From Diphasiastrum complanatum (lineage: Eukaryota > Streptophyta > Lycopodiopsida > Lycopodiales > Lycopodiaceae): a DNA stretch of 64,000 nucleotides. Position 1 is the stretch's first letter, and each line of letters starts with the position of its first letter. This document shows positions 11,983 through 23,779 of this stretch, one piece after another. Where the stretch lies: the NCBI GenBank assembly GCA_029204225.1, contig MU832536.1:1-64000 (forward strand), given 5' to 3'. The notes beneath the pieces were generated by a model. The model was not told the DNA's origin and ran no database searches. It was given only the letters and a program-made list of their open reading frames with translations. Both the position numbers and the translations under genes were made by a program.

Positions 11983-12632
11983 TGTGAAAGATTCAACTAG
12001 TTTCATCACATTTTGCAATATTTCCATATTTGGCATATTGAGGCCAAAACTTGTTTTAGACTTAGAGGTTGACTTTTCGAAGTTCATTAGTCTAAATTTC
12101 ATTTGAATAAACACTTTTTGAAAGTGTGGAAAAGATAGAATGCGAGTTTGAGTAGATTCAATTTGAATAAGTTGGGTACATTGAATCTAGACTCAAAATT
12201 GGTAGGGTTAGCATTTTGGTGGGAAAGCCAAGTGGCCAAATAGGGTTTGGACCTGTTATAAAAGGATGTAACTCATGCAGAGAGTCATCTTCTCTCTTCT
12301 CTATCTCATTTCATGCTTATACATGGTTCTCTTGGGTTCTACTATCCATTGGTGCACTATCTTGGTGATTGCTTGCAATTCTATGTGTAGAATGATCTAT
12401 ATTTGTTATTTTTGGATCCACACGTGTGAAATACAGTAGCTTGCTGGTTTTTTACGGACAACAACAGTACATAATCATTTCATTCAAGTTTGATCAAGTT
12501 CTATTAGTGTTTGCATCTCAAATTGTGTGTAGATGCTGCTTTTTCTACATTGGTGAAATTGATAGTGTATTTCTCTTTCTAACCAAAGATCATTCAAGTA
12601 GATTGGATCTTAAGGATCTGAAATCTTTCACA
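11983..12632 (+). repeat. 5' LTR of the complete copia element
   Basis: 650 bp, TGTGAAAGATT at the start and AATCTTTCACA at the end (perfect inverted ends). A TATA box (TATAAAAG) lies at 12,257-12,264, which would mark the promoter for the element's RNA. The G-box palindrome CACACGTGTG is at 12,419-12,428. Confidence 0.95.
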
Positions 12633-12647
12633 TCGTATTAGAGCTTG
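12633..12647 (+). other. Primer-binding site (tRNA-iMet type)
   Basis: TCGTATTAGAGCTTG directly follows the LTR. It differs at few positions from the common TGGTATCAGAGCTTG site complementary to the initiator methionine tRNA. Confidence 0.75.
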
Positions 12648-13154
12648 TGTTTCAGGTTATGAAGGAGGAAATCAGATCTATCAATGATTTGGTGAAGATA
12701 TCAAGTCTAGAGCATGCTAGAGAGGATTCTACACCAAAATCGGATTTTTTGCTTTTGTAGATTGGATCTTTTGTAGATCGAAACAGTAAATAGGTCAATA
12801 TACTTTTTCAATTCCATTTTTTGAATTCACATGCTGGATTTGGCCGATTTTTGGATCATTGGTTCAGCCTAAGTGCTGGCTTATAGATTGCATATCAAAT
12901 TTTCAGCATTTGCATGTAGATTTGGAATAGTCATTTTTTTGTGATTTTATCAAAACCCTAATTTTGATTGGATCTCTAGATAGTGAGGTTGCTGGACTTC
13001 ATTTGAGTGTGTTTCAATCTTAGGAAGTGGCAAAAGTCATTAGATTGAGGATAGATCATAGGTTGATCAAGATTCCATGATTCTATGTGTTGATTTGCTT
13101 GGATAAGTGCTAGAAGAGAATTTGTGAGATAGTTTCAAATCTTGGTGATTTCTT

Positions 13155-13965
13155 TTGAAAGCATTTATTGTTGTTCAAAGTAGGCTTACCTCAAGTAACT
13201 ATTCATTATGGAAAGTGAGGATGGAGTCACTTCTTGAGATAAATGATGTTTTGGATATTGTTGTAGGTTTGGAGGAGAGATCAGCAACACAACAAGATCA
13301 ATTGAGGTATGACAAGAGGGCCAAGAAGGCTCTACACATGATAAAGATGAATGTTACCAATGAACTTCTCAAGGAAGTTGGTAAGTGCACATAATCTTTG
13401 GAAGCTTGGAATTCATTGAAGAAGCTTTATGAATCCAAGTCTACTTCTAGAGTGTTGACTCTAAGAAGGCAAATTTTTTCTTGTTTGCAAAGGAATGAAG
13501 AAATTCCAAGTACTTTTGTTTTGAGAATGAAAGCATTGAATGATGAGTTAGCTTGCATAGATGAAAGCATTAAGGAAGGAGAGCTTATTCAAGTGATTCT
13601 TAATGGCTTGTTGGATGCTCATGCTAACATTGTTCAAAGTATTGCTATTCAAAAGACTTTGCCAAGTTTGATGGATCTTCAAGAGATCTTGATCAATGAG
13701 GAATATAGGCTTCAAGCAAGAGGTGGATCTACATCGACACTTCAAGAGGATGCTATGTTCACAAAGGGCAAATTCAAGGGCAAAACCAAAAGCAAGTGGT
13801 CTAAAGGGCAAGATCAAGTGGATGCTTCTTCAAGTGGCAAAAATAAGGATAGATAAAAGCTCAAGTGCTTCTATTGTGGCATCAAAGGACACTTTGCAAG
13901 TGAGTGCTACAAGAAGAAGAGAGATCAATGAGACAAGCAAGGTAATCTTACTCTTGATGAGGATG
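13155..13965 (+). pseudogene. Copia gag with zinc knuckle
   Basis: One frame reads the copia capsid (SSNYSLWKVRMESLLE, SLEAWNSLKKLYESKSTSR, EIPSTFVLRMKALNDEL) and then the nucleocapsid knuckle CFYCGIKGHFASEC near 13,866-13,907. In-frame nonsense codons lie at 13,392 (TAA), 13,854 (TAA) and 13,929 (TGA). The frame is otherwise continuous, indicating recent decay. The reading may begin upstream of 13,155. Confidence 0.9.
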
Positions 13966-13967
13966 GT

Positions 13968-15325
13968 TTGGATGTGCAAGATGCAAATGATGATGCTTTT
14001 GTGATGTCTTCATGTATGCTTGCTAATGATGGAGATCTAGATCCTTGGTGGATTGATAGTGGTGCAAGTTCACACATGACCTTTCACAAAGAGTACTTCA
14101 CTTCTTTATTGGCATATGGAGATGACAAGAGGGTGATCTACATGGCCAATGATGGTGAGTGTGCAATCAAAGGGATTGGCACAATTCCTATTTCTCTCTC
14201 TACAAATAGGAATGTTCATTTGGAGAATGTTTGTTTATTCCATCTATTACCAAGAATTTGCTTAGTGTGAGTCAAATGCTAAGTAAGGGCCTCAAGGTGG
14301 AGTTTGATGGAGATGCTTGTTTGATCAAAAGGAAGGATGTCTTGATTGGAAAAGGTAAAAGGCAAGGGAAGTTGTTCAAACTTGATGCTTGTGTTATTGC
14401 TAACCAAGTTGGATGTGTTGCAAGGGAGCAAATTTCTATTCAAGAGGTTTGGCACAAAAGGATGGGACACCTCAACTTCAAATCATTGGAGGTAATGGCA
14501 AGGAAGAAGGTTGTGATTGGTCTTCCAAGTTCCTTAAGTAATGACAAGCATGTTTGTGAGTCTTGTGCTTTGTCTAAGTCACATAGACTACCTTATACTA
14601 GATCTATTTCTAGATCTACAAAGCCTTTTCAACTTGTACATTCGGATATTCATGGATTTACTACAATTAGCAATAGTGGAGCTAAGATGTATGTAACATT
14701 CATTGATGATTTTAGTAGATTTTGTTGGATCTATCTACTAAAGAGCAAGGATGAAGTGTATGATGTCTTTGTCAAGTTCAAGAATGCAAGGGAGAACCAA
14801 TTTTCCACAAAGATCAAGTGCTTGAGAGGTGACAATGGTGGTGAGTACATATCTAACAAGTTCAAGACCTTTTGTGATGAGCATGGGATCAAGAGGGAGT
14901 ATACAACATCAAGGACCCCACAACAAAATGGAGTGGCTGAAAGGAAGAATAGAACTTTATGTGAAAGTGCTAAAGCTATGAGGTTAAGTGCTAATCTTGA
15001 CAAACCATTTTGGGATCAAGCTTTGTTGTGTGCCAATTTCTTGTGCAATAGGTGGCCGAGTGCTATTTTGGATGGAAGGACACCTTTTGAGATGCTATTC
15101 AAGAGGAGGCCGAGTGTCAACTTTCTAAGAACCTTTGGATGCGCATGCTATGTCAACATTACTCTTGATGATAGGACCAAGGAGGATCCATCTTCAAGAA
15201 GAGGTATTTTTGTTGGATATAGTGAGGTGAGTAAAGCCTACAAGGTTTACATTCCTACTACTAACAAAGTGATTGTTGGTAGAGATGTCATTTTTGATGA
15301 GGGAAACATTCCAAAGGTGTCTTAA
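13968..15325 (+). pseudogene. Copia protease and integrase
   Basis: Protease: WWIDSGASSHMTF near 14,046 contains the catalytic aspartate (DSG). A +1 frameshift near 14,230-14,260 moves the reading to IPSITKNLLSVSQML. Integrase follows: zinc region (HKRMGHLNF, CESCALSKSHR) and catalytic core with HSDIHG, RGDNGGEY and NGVAERKNR, so the D, D and E residues are all present. RRGIFVGYS is the C-terminal GKGY-like part. A stop at 15,323 interrupts the polyprotein. Confidence 0.92.
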
Positions 15326-15328
15326 AGC

Positions 15329-17069
15329 ATGATTGATGGTAAAGTAGATGGATCTAACATTCTTGATGTTGATGAGAAGGATCCTACTTTGGATGGTGGT
15401 GATGATGGACCTTCATCAAGTCAAAAGCCAAGGATAACATCAAGAGAAAGACAAGTACCTTCAAGGCTCACATATGATCAAAAGGATAAGCAAGTAGTTT
15501 CTGAAAATTATGTTGCTTTCCTAACCTCTTTGGATGAGCCTACAAGTGTAGATCAAGCAAGGAAAGAAGAGGAGTGGATCCGAGCAATGGATCTCGAGGA
15601 TCAAGCTCTTATGAAGAATGGAACATGGAGATTGGTGGAGTTGCCTAAGGACAAGAAAGCTATTGGATGCAAATGGATCTTCAAGGTGAAGACAAACCAA
15701 GATGGATCTATCAACAAGTACAAGGCAAGGTTAGTGGCAAAAGGATATGCTCAACAACAAGGAATTGACTATGATGAGACCTTTACACCCGTGGCAAAGA
15801 TGGTAAGCATTTGAGTCATCATTTCACTTGTTACACTTTATGGATGGGATCTATGGCATTTAAAATGCATTCTTGAATGGTGATCTTGAGGAGGAAGTAT
15901 ACATGGAGCAACCCGAGGGCTACACTTCATCAACAAAGCCAAATCATGTGTGTCTTTTACAAAAGAGTTTGTATGGCCAAAGCACCAAGGAGTTGGTATG
16001 CTAAGCTTAACACTTTTTTACTCTCTCAAGGCTTTGTTATGAGTGAGTATGATCATTCACTTTATTATAGGTTTGTTGGAAATGATGTTACCATCTTGCT
16101 AATCTATGTGGATGATATCATCTTGAGTGGTGGAGACAATCAAGATGTGGAGGATATATCAAGAGTGCTCTTAAGAAGGAATTTGAGGTGCATGATCTTG
16201 GCAATTCGCATTACATTTTAGGAATAGAAGTGATTAGATCTTCTCAATCTACTTTCATTTGTCAAGAGAAGTATGCTTATTCTATTCTAGAAAGATTTCA
16301 TATGGTAGATGCAAAACCTTGTGATACACCTATGGAGTCAAATGTAAAGCTAACTATAAGAGATAATGAAAGATTCTTCGAGGACATTACTCTCTATAGG
16401 AAGTCACTCATCTATCTAACCATTACAAGACCAGATCTAAGCTATTGTGTTGGAAGATTGAGCCAATTCATGCAAGATCCTAGTGAGGAGCATTGGAAGC
16501 TAGGGAAACGAGTTTTGAGGTACATCATTGGAACTCGAGATTTTGGCATATTGTATGAGGGATCATCACCTAATCTTTTTGGATTTTTAGATTCGGACTA
16601 TGCTAGAGATGTAATGGATAGGAAATCCATTAGTGCTTATTGTATTTTCATAGGTGATGGAGCTATATCATGGATGTCAAAGAAACAAGCCACTATCTCA
16701 TTGTCATCTAGTGAGGCCGAGTACAAAGCTCTTACACATTGCACAAAGGAGATGGTATGGATCAAAGGATGATCAAGGATCTTCACTTGCTGGATTTTTC
16801 AGAGGGCCCAATCATCTTTTGTGACAATCAATCAGCCCAAAGAATGGCATCCAATCCTATCTTTCATGCTAGGAGCAAGCATATTGAGATACAATATCAT
16901 TTTGTGAGGGAGCGAGTCATTGCAAAGGAGGTGGAGCTTCAACATGTGTCTTCAAGGGAATGTGTAGCTGATATATTCACCAAAGCATTGGGAAAAGACT
17001 TGTTCATGAAGCATAGGACTTCACTTGGAGTATTATCAAAGTCTATGCTAAAACTAGTTGAAGAGGGAG
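15329..17069 (+). pseudogene. Copia reverse transcriptase and RNase H
   Basis: RT begins in 15,329-15,814 (TWRLVELPKDKKAIGCKWIF, KARLVAKGYAQQQGIDYDET) and stops at 15,812. It continues in a second frame with the active-site motif YVDDIILSG (about 16,105). RNase H occupies 16,188-17,074 (DLGNSHYILGIEV, WMSKKQATISLSSSEAEYK, CDNQSAQRMASNP, CVADIFTKALGKDL). Frameshifts near 15,850, 16,190 and 16,760 break the protein. A purine tract, AAGAGGGAG, lies directly before the 3' LTR. Confidence 0.92.
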
Positions 17070-17718
17070 TGTGAAAGATTCAACTAGTTTCATCACATTT
17101 TGCAATATTTTCATATTTGGCATATTGAGGCCAAAACTTGTTTTAGACTTAGAGGTTGACTTTTCAAAGTTCATTAGTCTAGATTTCATTTGAATAAACA
17201 CTTTTTGAAAGTGTGGGAAGATAGAATGCGAGTTTGAGTAGATTCAATTTGAATAAGTTGGGTACATTGAATCTAGACCCAAAATTGGTAGGGTTAGTAT
17301 TTTGGTGAGAAAGCCAAGTGGCCAAATAGGGTTTGGACCTGATATAAAAGGATGTAACTCATGGAGAGAGTCATCTTCTCTCTTCTCTACCTCATTTCAT
17401 GCTTATACATGGTTCTCTTGGGTTCTACTATCCATTGGTGCACTATCTTGGTGATTGCTTGCAATTCTATGTGTAGAATGATCTATATTTGCTATTTTTG
17501 GATCCACACGTTTGAAATACAGTAGCTTGCTGGTTTTGTACGGACAGCAACAGTACATAATCATTTCATTCAAGTTTGATCAAGTTCTATTAGTGTTTGC
17601 ATCTCAAATTGTGAGTAGATGCTGATTTTTCTACATTGGTGAAATTGGTAGTGTATTTCTCTTTCTAACCAAAGATCATTCAAGTAGATTGGATCTTAAG
17701 GATCTGAAATCTATCACA
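17070..17718 (+). repeat. 3' LTR of the complete copia element
   Basis: 649 bp, aligned end to end with 11,983-12,632. The last bases are CTATCACA where the 5' LTR has CTTTCACA. The G-box present in the 5' LTR has one substitution here (CACACGTTTG). Confidence 0.95.
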
Positions 17719-18180
17719 AATAATTTCAAGAAAATTTTGAACCAACTTGCAACCATAAGATGACATGTCTTAGATAAAGATGTTGTAAGGGCATTGATTT
17801 CTAGTCTTCTATCTTCTTATAATAATTTAGTATTACTGCTTAGCAACACACTTGATCTGACCTTATATAACTTATCATCTATTATACTAAAAGAAGTAAT
17901 AAGAAGAAAGACCTCTTCCTCTTTCAACAAAAAGTCCATTGCATTATTTTCTAGCATGCAACCATAGACCAAGAAGAAGAAGAATCCAAAAACAAGAAAC
18001 AAGCTCCAACTCCATCAAGCGATAAAAAACAAGAATCGACATGATAATAATAGCAACAAACAAACCTAAGGCCAAAGTATTGCAAGAGGACGAACCATGA
18101 CATTAAGGATTGTTGAATTCTCAAGCACAATGAGGCCAAGACGAAGATACAGAGACTCAAAGATTGATCAAGAAGCACCT
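17719..18180 (+). pseudogene. Older copia gag, right part
   Basis: After the AATAA duplication the gag reading resumes (NNFKKILNQLATIR). It continues with DKDVVRALISSLLSSYNNLV, LDLTLYNLSSIILKEVIRRK and a lysine-rich tail, as in copia gag. Two or more stops are present. No protease or later domains follow on this strand, so the old element is truncated. Confidence 0.75.
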
Positions 18181-18291
18181 CACCTACTCATAATCCATGA
18201 TATGCCGAGTAAGATACCATCAAATGGAATCTTAATTCGGGTGTCTCACAACACATGAATCAGTGTGATGCTAGAGTCATGAGCAGAGTAG

Positions 18292-18746
18292 TCAAGATTG
18301 GAATTTGAAAAAGTGTCCTCTAGATAGGAGAAACTCATCAAAGTGGTTGTGCCAAGCATGTGGTGCTTGCTTCAATCCATACAAGGCCTTCTTCAATCTG
18401 CATACTTTGTTTTCCGTGGCCCGTATCACAAAACCACTGCATTGGTCCATGCACACTTCTTCTTCAAGCTTAACATTAAAAAAAACGGACTTTATGTCCA
18501 TTTGATATAGATTCCATTCAAATAATGTCGCCAAGGCAATCACCAGGTGGGTGTGTTCCAGTTAGTCAATGCACTTACTCTATGCATAGCCTTCACTATA
18601 AGCCTCGCCTTGTGTTTTACAATGGTTCCATCAGTATTGTACTTCGTCCCGTATACCCATTTGTTGCCAACGGGTTTCTTGCCTTTTGGAAGATCCACTA
18701 CCTCCCAAATGTTATGGTGCTTGATAAAATCAATTTCCTCTTGCAT
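18292..18746 (-). pseudogene. Copia reverse transcriptase fragment
   Basis: On the minus strand, 18,746-18,560 reads DFIKHHNIWEVVDLPKGKKP, GNKWVYGTKYNTDGT and KHKARLIVKA. 18,543-18,292 reads IALATLFEWNLYQMDIKSVF, CRLKKALYGLKQAPHAW. These are consecutive parts of copia RT with a short loss at the frame change. The catalytic YVDD region is missing. It is opposite in orientation to the gag on its left, so it belongs to another insertion. Confidence 0.85.
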
Positions 18747-18799
18747 TGTTTTTTGCCAAATTTTTTGATCCTTGCCCTCCTCAAACTTGGTTAATCTTT

Positions 18800-20165
18800 A
18801 TGAGAATAAATTTGACCTCCAAATTATTTTTGAGAAAAAGTTAACTCTCCTTCAAGATGGGTGAAGGAATTCATCTGTTACCTCATGCAATAATTAAATA
18901 CTAATAGATTAGGATGTTCGAATCAAATTTGAGGAATCAGGATAGAAAGGTTGAACAAACCATCAAGTTTTGCACATAGCACTAGACTTGATATTTGCAC
19001 TCAAAATCTTTATCAATATAGTGATTATCATGATGAATAATTTTATTTCAAGAGCCCATGAACTTGCACATATTTACATGCAAAAGACCAATCCTCTATC
19101 TCCGGGGGAGTCTAATTTAGCATGATTGGGATGTGTTAGTGTAATCTATCCCAAATACTTGCTCATATCCTTTAACCACCAGAGCTTTCCATTTGGATAA
19201 GTATTAAGCTCATCAATTATTAAGTTACTGTTGGATCTCACTGACCATGTAGTCTAACAATCTTATGAGGCATTTCATTGAGATCTTTTGTATTGTGCTC
19301 TTTTGAATCCTAGAGGCTTGGTAGTGATAGATGACCAATGGAATCAATGAAGACAAGTTTTTATTGATTAACTAGTCTTTTCATAGTGTCAGCATACTCA
19401 ACCAAGGTGTATATAATTAGTGATTAAGGAGTACAAATAGTGCCACTTCTAGGAATTCTAGTACCGTTGTTCATACGTTGAGAGATTGGCTTATATATTT
19501 CAAATATGATTTTAATTTTTATCATTCAAGGTCTCAAAAACGTTGTCGATTACTTATTTTGATTACTCGACCATATATGCATAGTTAGCTCAATTGGATA
19601 AATCAAGCTAGAGAAGGGTGATTAAGGGTTCATTGGGGGACTATGTTTCGAAAGTGGTGTGCTATCATGAAGATGAGATTGAGCCTACTCCTTGTTGAAG
19701 GAATAGTTGTGCAAATTAGTTTCCTCCACCAAGTCAACATAGAAAGGGTTGACTTTCTTGGGTTTCATGGGATAAAGAGCTTCTCTTTGATATTGAGAGA
19801 GGGCTTTGTGATTGTTTGAGGTCCATTCCTAGGCCTTTAGAGTCCTCTTTTGCCTCATTTTTATTAGTTGGTTCATTCAAGTAATTTAAACTAGTCTTGG
19901 GCTCTTTTGCTATAATTAGTGATTGTGAACAGTTAGTAGTTGATTGAGTGCTAAACTCAGTATTTTCTATTAACTAGGAGCATGCAACAATGTTATCAAT
20001 AGACAACAACAAACATAGGTATTTCCTGAATGCACGCCCTTTTGTATCATTTGTTGTTGTAAAAGTCATCTATCTTGAGGTTCGGAGTCCTCTATCAAAA
20101 CCACTCATTGTACACTTGTAAATAAGTGATTAGGCCAAATTTAGAGTTAGATGAGCTTGTGATAG
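18800..20165. other. AT-rich stretch without recognisable genes
   Basis: No open frame with a known motif and no terminal repeats. The first few hundred bases may be decayed minus-strand copia sequence upstream of the RT fragment, but nothing in it is clear enough to name. Confidence 0.4.
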
Positions 20166-20737
20166 TGTAAGCTACTTACACTTGGCTTGATGGTAGAGGT
20201 CTAGTGACATAGCACCTCTTTATTTCATTTATCAATTTGGACCAATCATATTGTAAGATGCACCAAAACGGTCCAATCATTGTAAGAGGTGGCATTTAGG
20301 TGGTCCAATCAAAGTAAGAGGTGAATTTAGAGAGGTCCAATCATTGTACTCCATCACCACTCTTCATGGATATTGAGCTACTATGAGTGAGAGTGAGATT
20401 GAGTCCACACTTAGTCTTTTGATGAGAGACTTGGAGGTTGCATGCTCCAACACTTAGATTATTTTTTAGATTCTCTCTCTACCCGAGAAGTTGATGTAGC
20501 ATTCTCTCTCTCTAACCAAGAGCAAGCCAATTTTATACCTAGTTTCTTTCATCCAAATTTGTCTCTCATTATGTGATGAATGGTATGTGATAGATGCATG
20601 TGTAGAGTGCTCTTGCCTTAGATTTTTGGAGTTAGATTGCTTGTATCTTATGCAAGATAGATCTATGTGCAATCAAACACATCTTAGGAGATCATTCACA
20701 TTGTTTGAGATGTCCTCACATCTGTGAAAAGTACACA
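20166..20737 (+). repeat. 5' LTR of a degenerate copia element
   Basis: Aligns over about 550 bp with 53,179-53,726 and is followed by a primer site at 20,738. It contains three diverged copies of a short GTCCAATCATTGTAAGAGG-like unit (20,270-20,350) and two CTCTACC(C)GAGA-like stretches. The start is uncertain by a few bases; TGTAAG at 20,166 is a guess. Confidence 0.6.
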
Positions 20738-20750
20738 TTGTATTAGAGCC
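20738..20750 (+). other. Primer-binding site (tRNA-iMet type)
   Basis: TTGTATTAGAGCC follows the LTR and is close to the usual TGGTATCAGAGCC primer site. Confidence 0.65.
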
Positions 20751-20759
20751 TACCTAAGA

Positions 20760-21756
20760 TTGAATGGTGTCTATAGTTTTGGAGAGTGTAGTTGAATCTC
20801 AATAGCTATCAAGGGGCTTTTTGGATCAAAATGGATCTAAAACACATTGATTAGATCCATCATGGGTACTATACAGATTCTACTACTCATACATGTGTGG
20901 GATCATCAAAAACTGTTTGGTTGGTGTATCTCCAAGGTAGATCCAAATCTAGAGCATTTTCTAGTCTCGAGCCTTATGAGGGTACTAAAAAGTCTATCTA
21001 TACTACAAATGATGTTGAGTGTAGAATTGAAGGAATAGGAAGTATCCCTTTCGATACCTTTGGATGTATCATCATCAAAAGTTTTCTGTCTCAATGATAT
21101 GCTTTATGTGCCAAAACTAACAAAGAATATCATTAGTGTTGTGGTCAATTGTTTGACAATGGTCTTGATGTCAAATTTGATGTTGACACATGTATAATCA
21201 AGAGTGAGGATGAGGTGATAGCTAGAGGATCTAGATTTTTGGGAGATTATAAAAACTAGATTCTAGTGAGAGTGCTAACATTTGTGATGTTTCCTACAAG
21301 ACCAAGATATCTCAAGAGGATTTATGGCTTAAGAGATTGGGCCATCCCAATTTCAAGGCCAATGACATCTATGGTCAAAGATGGAAAAGCTATTGGATCC
21401 CCAAAGACTATATCAAGGAGCTTCAACCTTGTGAAGCTTGTGCTTTTGCAAAATCTCATAAGAGGCCTTTTCCAAGGTCCAACATCAAGTCTCAACTTCC
21501 TTTTGAGCTAATGTTCACTTTGCATCTTCCAAGAGCAAAGGAGGAGCTACATGCTTTGTCACTTTTATTGATGATTATACAATATTTTGATGAGTGTATC
21601 ACTTATCTTCCAAGTCTATGGTGTTTGATGTACTTCTCAAATTCAAAGCTTTTGTTGGATAACAATTCTCTTGTAGTTGATTATGGCACCAACACTTTTA
21701 GCAAAATGAAGAGATTTGGATCATCATCAAAGCTCTTAGACTTGGCTCTGATACCA
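20760..21756 (+). pseudogene. Degenerate copia protease-integrase remnant
   Basis: 20,990-21,140 reads TTNDVECRIEGIGSIPFDT and, in another frame, LNDMLYVPKLTKNIISV, the post-protease region of copia. 21,310-21,560 reads the integrase zinc part (RLGHPNFKANDI, CEACAFAKSHKRPFPRS). The frame changes several times, gag is missing, and the sequence ends before the catalytic core where a minus-strand LTR begins at 21,757. The PBS-like CTTGGCTCTGATACCA at 21,741-21,756 belongs to that next element. Confidence 0.75.
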
Positions 21757-22399
21757 TGTCAAATTTTAGAAAAAAGGACTTAATTTGATCCACAAATGAT
21801 CAATAAGAGTGATTGGTATCTTGGGATCTTGATCTATGTCAAGACTAGCATCCAATTCTAGCTTCTACTTGACAGTTTCTATCCAAGCAAGAACAATAAA
21901 AAAAGATGATCCAAAGGCTTCACAAATGTGAAGTACAGCAGGTGTACGGCCTGATAATAGAAAATATTTTTACTAAGGAAATACAAAGCATTCATCCACA
22001 AAGAATTAGCTTAAGAGAGTGAAAACACAATGATAGCTCCCAAATCAATGTTGCTCAAGATTAACCTCACAATGGATCCATCATGGATCAAGTACACAAT
22101 CATCATAATCTCTCTCTAGGCTGCTTCCAGCACGTGTGGGACAACTCATTGTACTCATCCATATCCACTTTGGATAAGATCTATCTAATTTGCCACGTCA
22201 TCCATTGGTGGTTAGTGTTGACCTTCTAGATTCCTACAATCTAGGAGATAACTCCTACAGTTTAGGAAATTTGACATTTGACTGAAATAAAATCTAAGTA
22301 CAATGGATCTGAATATTACAAGTGTTATTTCACACGTGTGGATCCACATAGATACCAAACAAATTGCTTTAGCAATGTGAAAATTGCTAAAATCTAACA
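21757..22399 (-). repeat. LTR of another minus-strand copia-type element
   Basis: Starts TGTCAAATTTTAG beside an exact minus-strand primer site (TGGTATCAGAGCCAAG, 21,741-21,756) and ends CTAAAATCTAACA. The 13-bp ends are inverted with one mismatch. 643 bp. CACACGTGTG is at 22,331-22,340. Nothing internal to the element remains beyond the primer site. Confidence 0.8.
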
Positions 22400-22525
22400 A
22401 TCTCGACCTCAAATCTCGATCGAGCCATTGCACTGACATCTCGACTGAGTTTTTCCAGTTCAATCTCGACTGAGTCCTGACATCCAATATCGACCGAGTC
22501 TTCGGCATTGACATCTCGACTGAGC
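22400..22525. repeat. Degenerate minisatellite with CTCGACYGAG core
   Basis: Five to six diverged units of about 22-27 bp share ATCTCGACTGAGTC or ATATCGACCGAGTC. The same core builds the array at 32,544-32,725. It begins directly at the LTR end at 22,399. Confidence 0.7.
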
Positions 22526-22767
22526 CGAGCTCCTACTTGAAGTCAACTCAATCTTTGACTAGACTTATACCCTAGTCACTTGACATAGACATCAGCCAAA
22601 TTCCTTTGACTACTACTCACCTGCATACTGTGCAACTTGGTTCTACACCAGCCACACTACTTTGACCATTGTATCTTTTTTTTGACTTTACATCCAGACC
22701 CTTAAAAGAAAAAAAAAACAAACAAACCCCCACACACAACACCACCAGAATAGTCCAAACCTTCCAC

Positions 22768-23574
22768 ATGGATCATCATTACGATCCCAATTCCACAGAA
22801 GACTATCCACCTGAGATGGTGTCACCTTCAATAAAACAAGCTAGATACAATCGGTACTCTCGCATGAAATCACAAGTCCATGAGCCATCCACAAACCCAT
22901 TTGAGAGATGGGAACCTACTAGAGTTGAAATTGCATATGACCGACCACAATTTCATGTTGTTGAGTCCTCTCACGCAAGAGCTCACTTAAATGGGGCTTT
23001 TTCCAACCACGGTCCTCGTACTGAAAAACGCACACCCAAGCTAGATCTTCCTAAGTACAACGAAAACTCAGACCCTCAGAGATTTATACAAGTCTTTGAG
23101 AATGCTTGCGATATATATGGTGAGACATCTCCCGAAGCCATGGTCCAACTTTTCTCGATGACTATGATCGATTGAGCACATAAATGGTTCTTCAACCTGG
23201 ATCGTGAAGATAAACTTGATTGGTCAATCCTGAAAGAATCTTTCATCAAATGTTTCAAACCATTTCATTTGATTGAAAGTCCCTTTTTCAAACTGAGTAA
23301 TATCAAGATGACAAAGGATGAAAAAGTACGTGACTATATCAAACGATTCAAACATTTAAAAAGTCAGGTACAAGAACAACCCACAAAATCAATGCTCATC
23401 ATATGGTCTCTAGTTGGACTTCATAGATGGATCAGACATGATCTCAGATATAATGATGGGTACACATCCTTAAAGACGACCATGGTTGATGCCATCCGCG
23501 AAGAAGACAAGGGATCAAATGTTGACGAACCTAGAGAACAGAGAGCACACCGTGCTGTCTATGACCTTTTGTAG
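22768..23574 (+). pseudogene. Ty3/gypsy gag
   Basis: Starts MDHHYDPNSTEDYPPE (ATG at 22,768). The capsid core is LDLPKYNENSDPQRFIQVFE, a stop at 23,173, AHKWFFNLDREDKLDWSILK and KDEKVRDYIKRFKHLKSQV. This order (aspartate-proline-rich start, W..L...I.W..L...F) is typical of gypsy gag. One nonsense codon interrupts an otherwise continuous frame. No LTR or primer site could be placed upstream. Confidence 0.85.
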
Positions 23575-23779
23575 GAGGAACAGAATATGGAACATCCATT
23601 ATCTGCTAGAAGCTACCCCTACACAGACTCGAAGTTTTCTCTAAACTTCTGCAAGCCCAAATCACAATGCCATTCCATAGTGCCATGAAACCTTTCACTG
23701 GCTTTCAAAGCTATATCCATGGAAGTTTTTAGCTGCCCAATATCCAAGATGAATAGTGAAAATCCGATGAGATTCCAGA

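Larger units (their letters stand above)
11983..17718 (+). mobile_element. Complete Ty1/copia retrotransposon with both LTRs and target duplication
   Basis: 5' LTR 11,983-12,632 and 3' LTR 17,070-17,718 both begin TGTGAAAGATT. They differ by about 19 substitutions and one small indel by eye, roughly 3%. Both flanks carry the 5-bp target duplication AATAA (11,978-11,982 and 17,719-17,723). The internal order is primer site, gag, protease, integrase, reverse transcriptase, RNase H and polypurine tract, which is the copia order. Several nonsense codons and at least three frameshifts mean this copy is non-autonomous now. It is inserted in the same orientation into an older copia gag. Confidence 0.95.
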
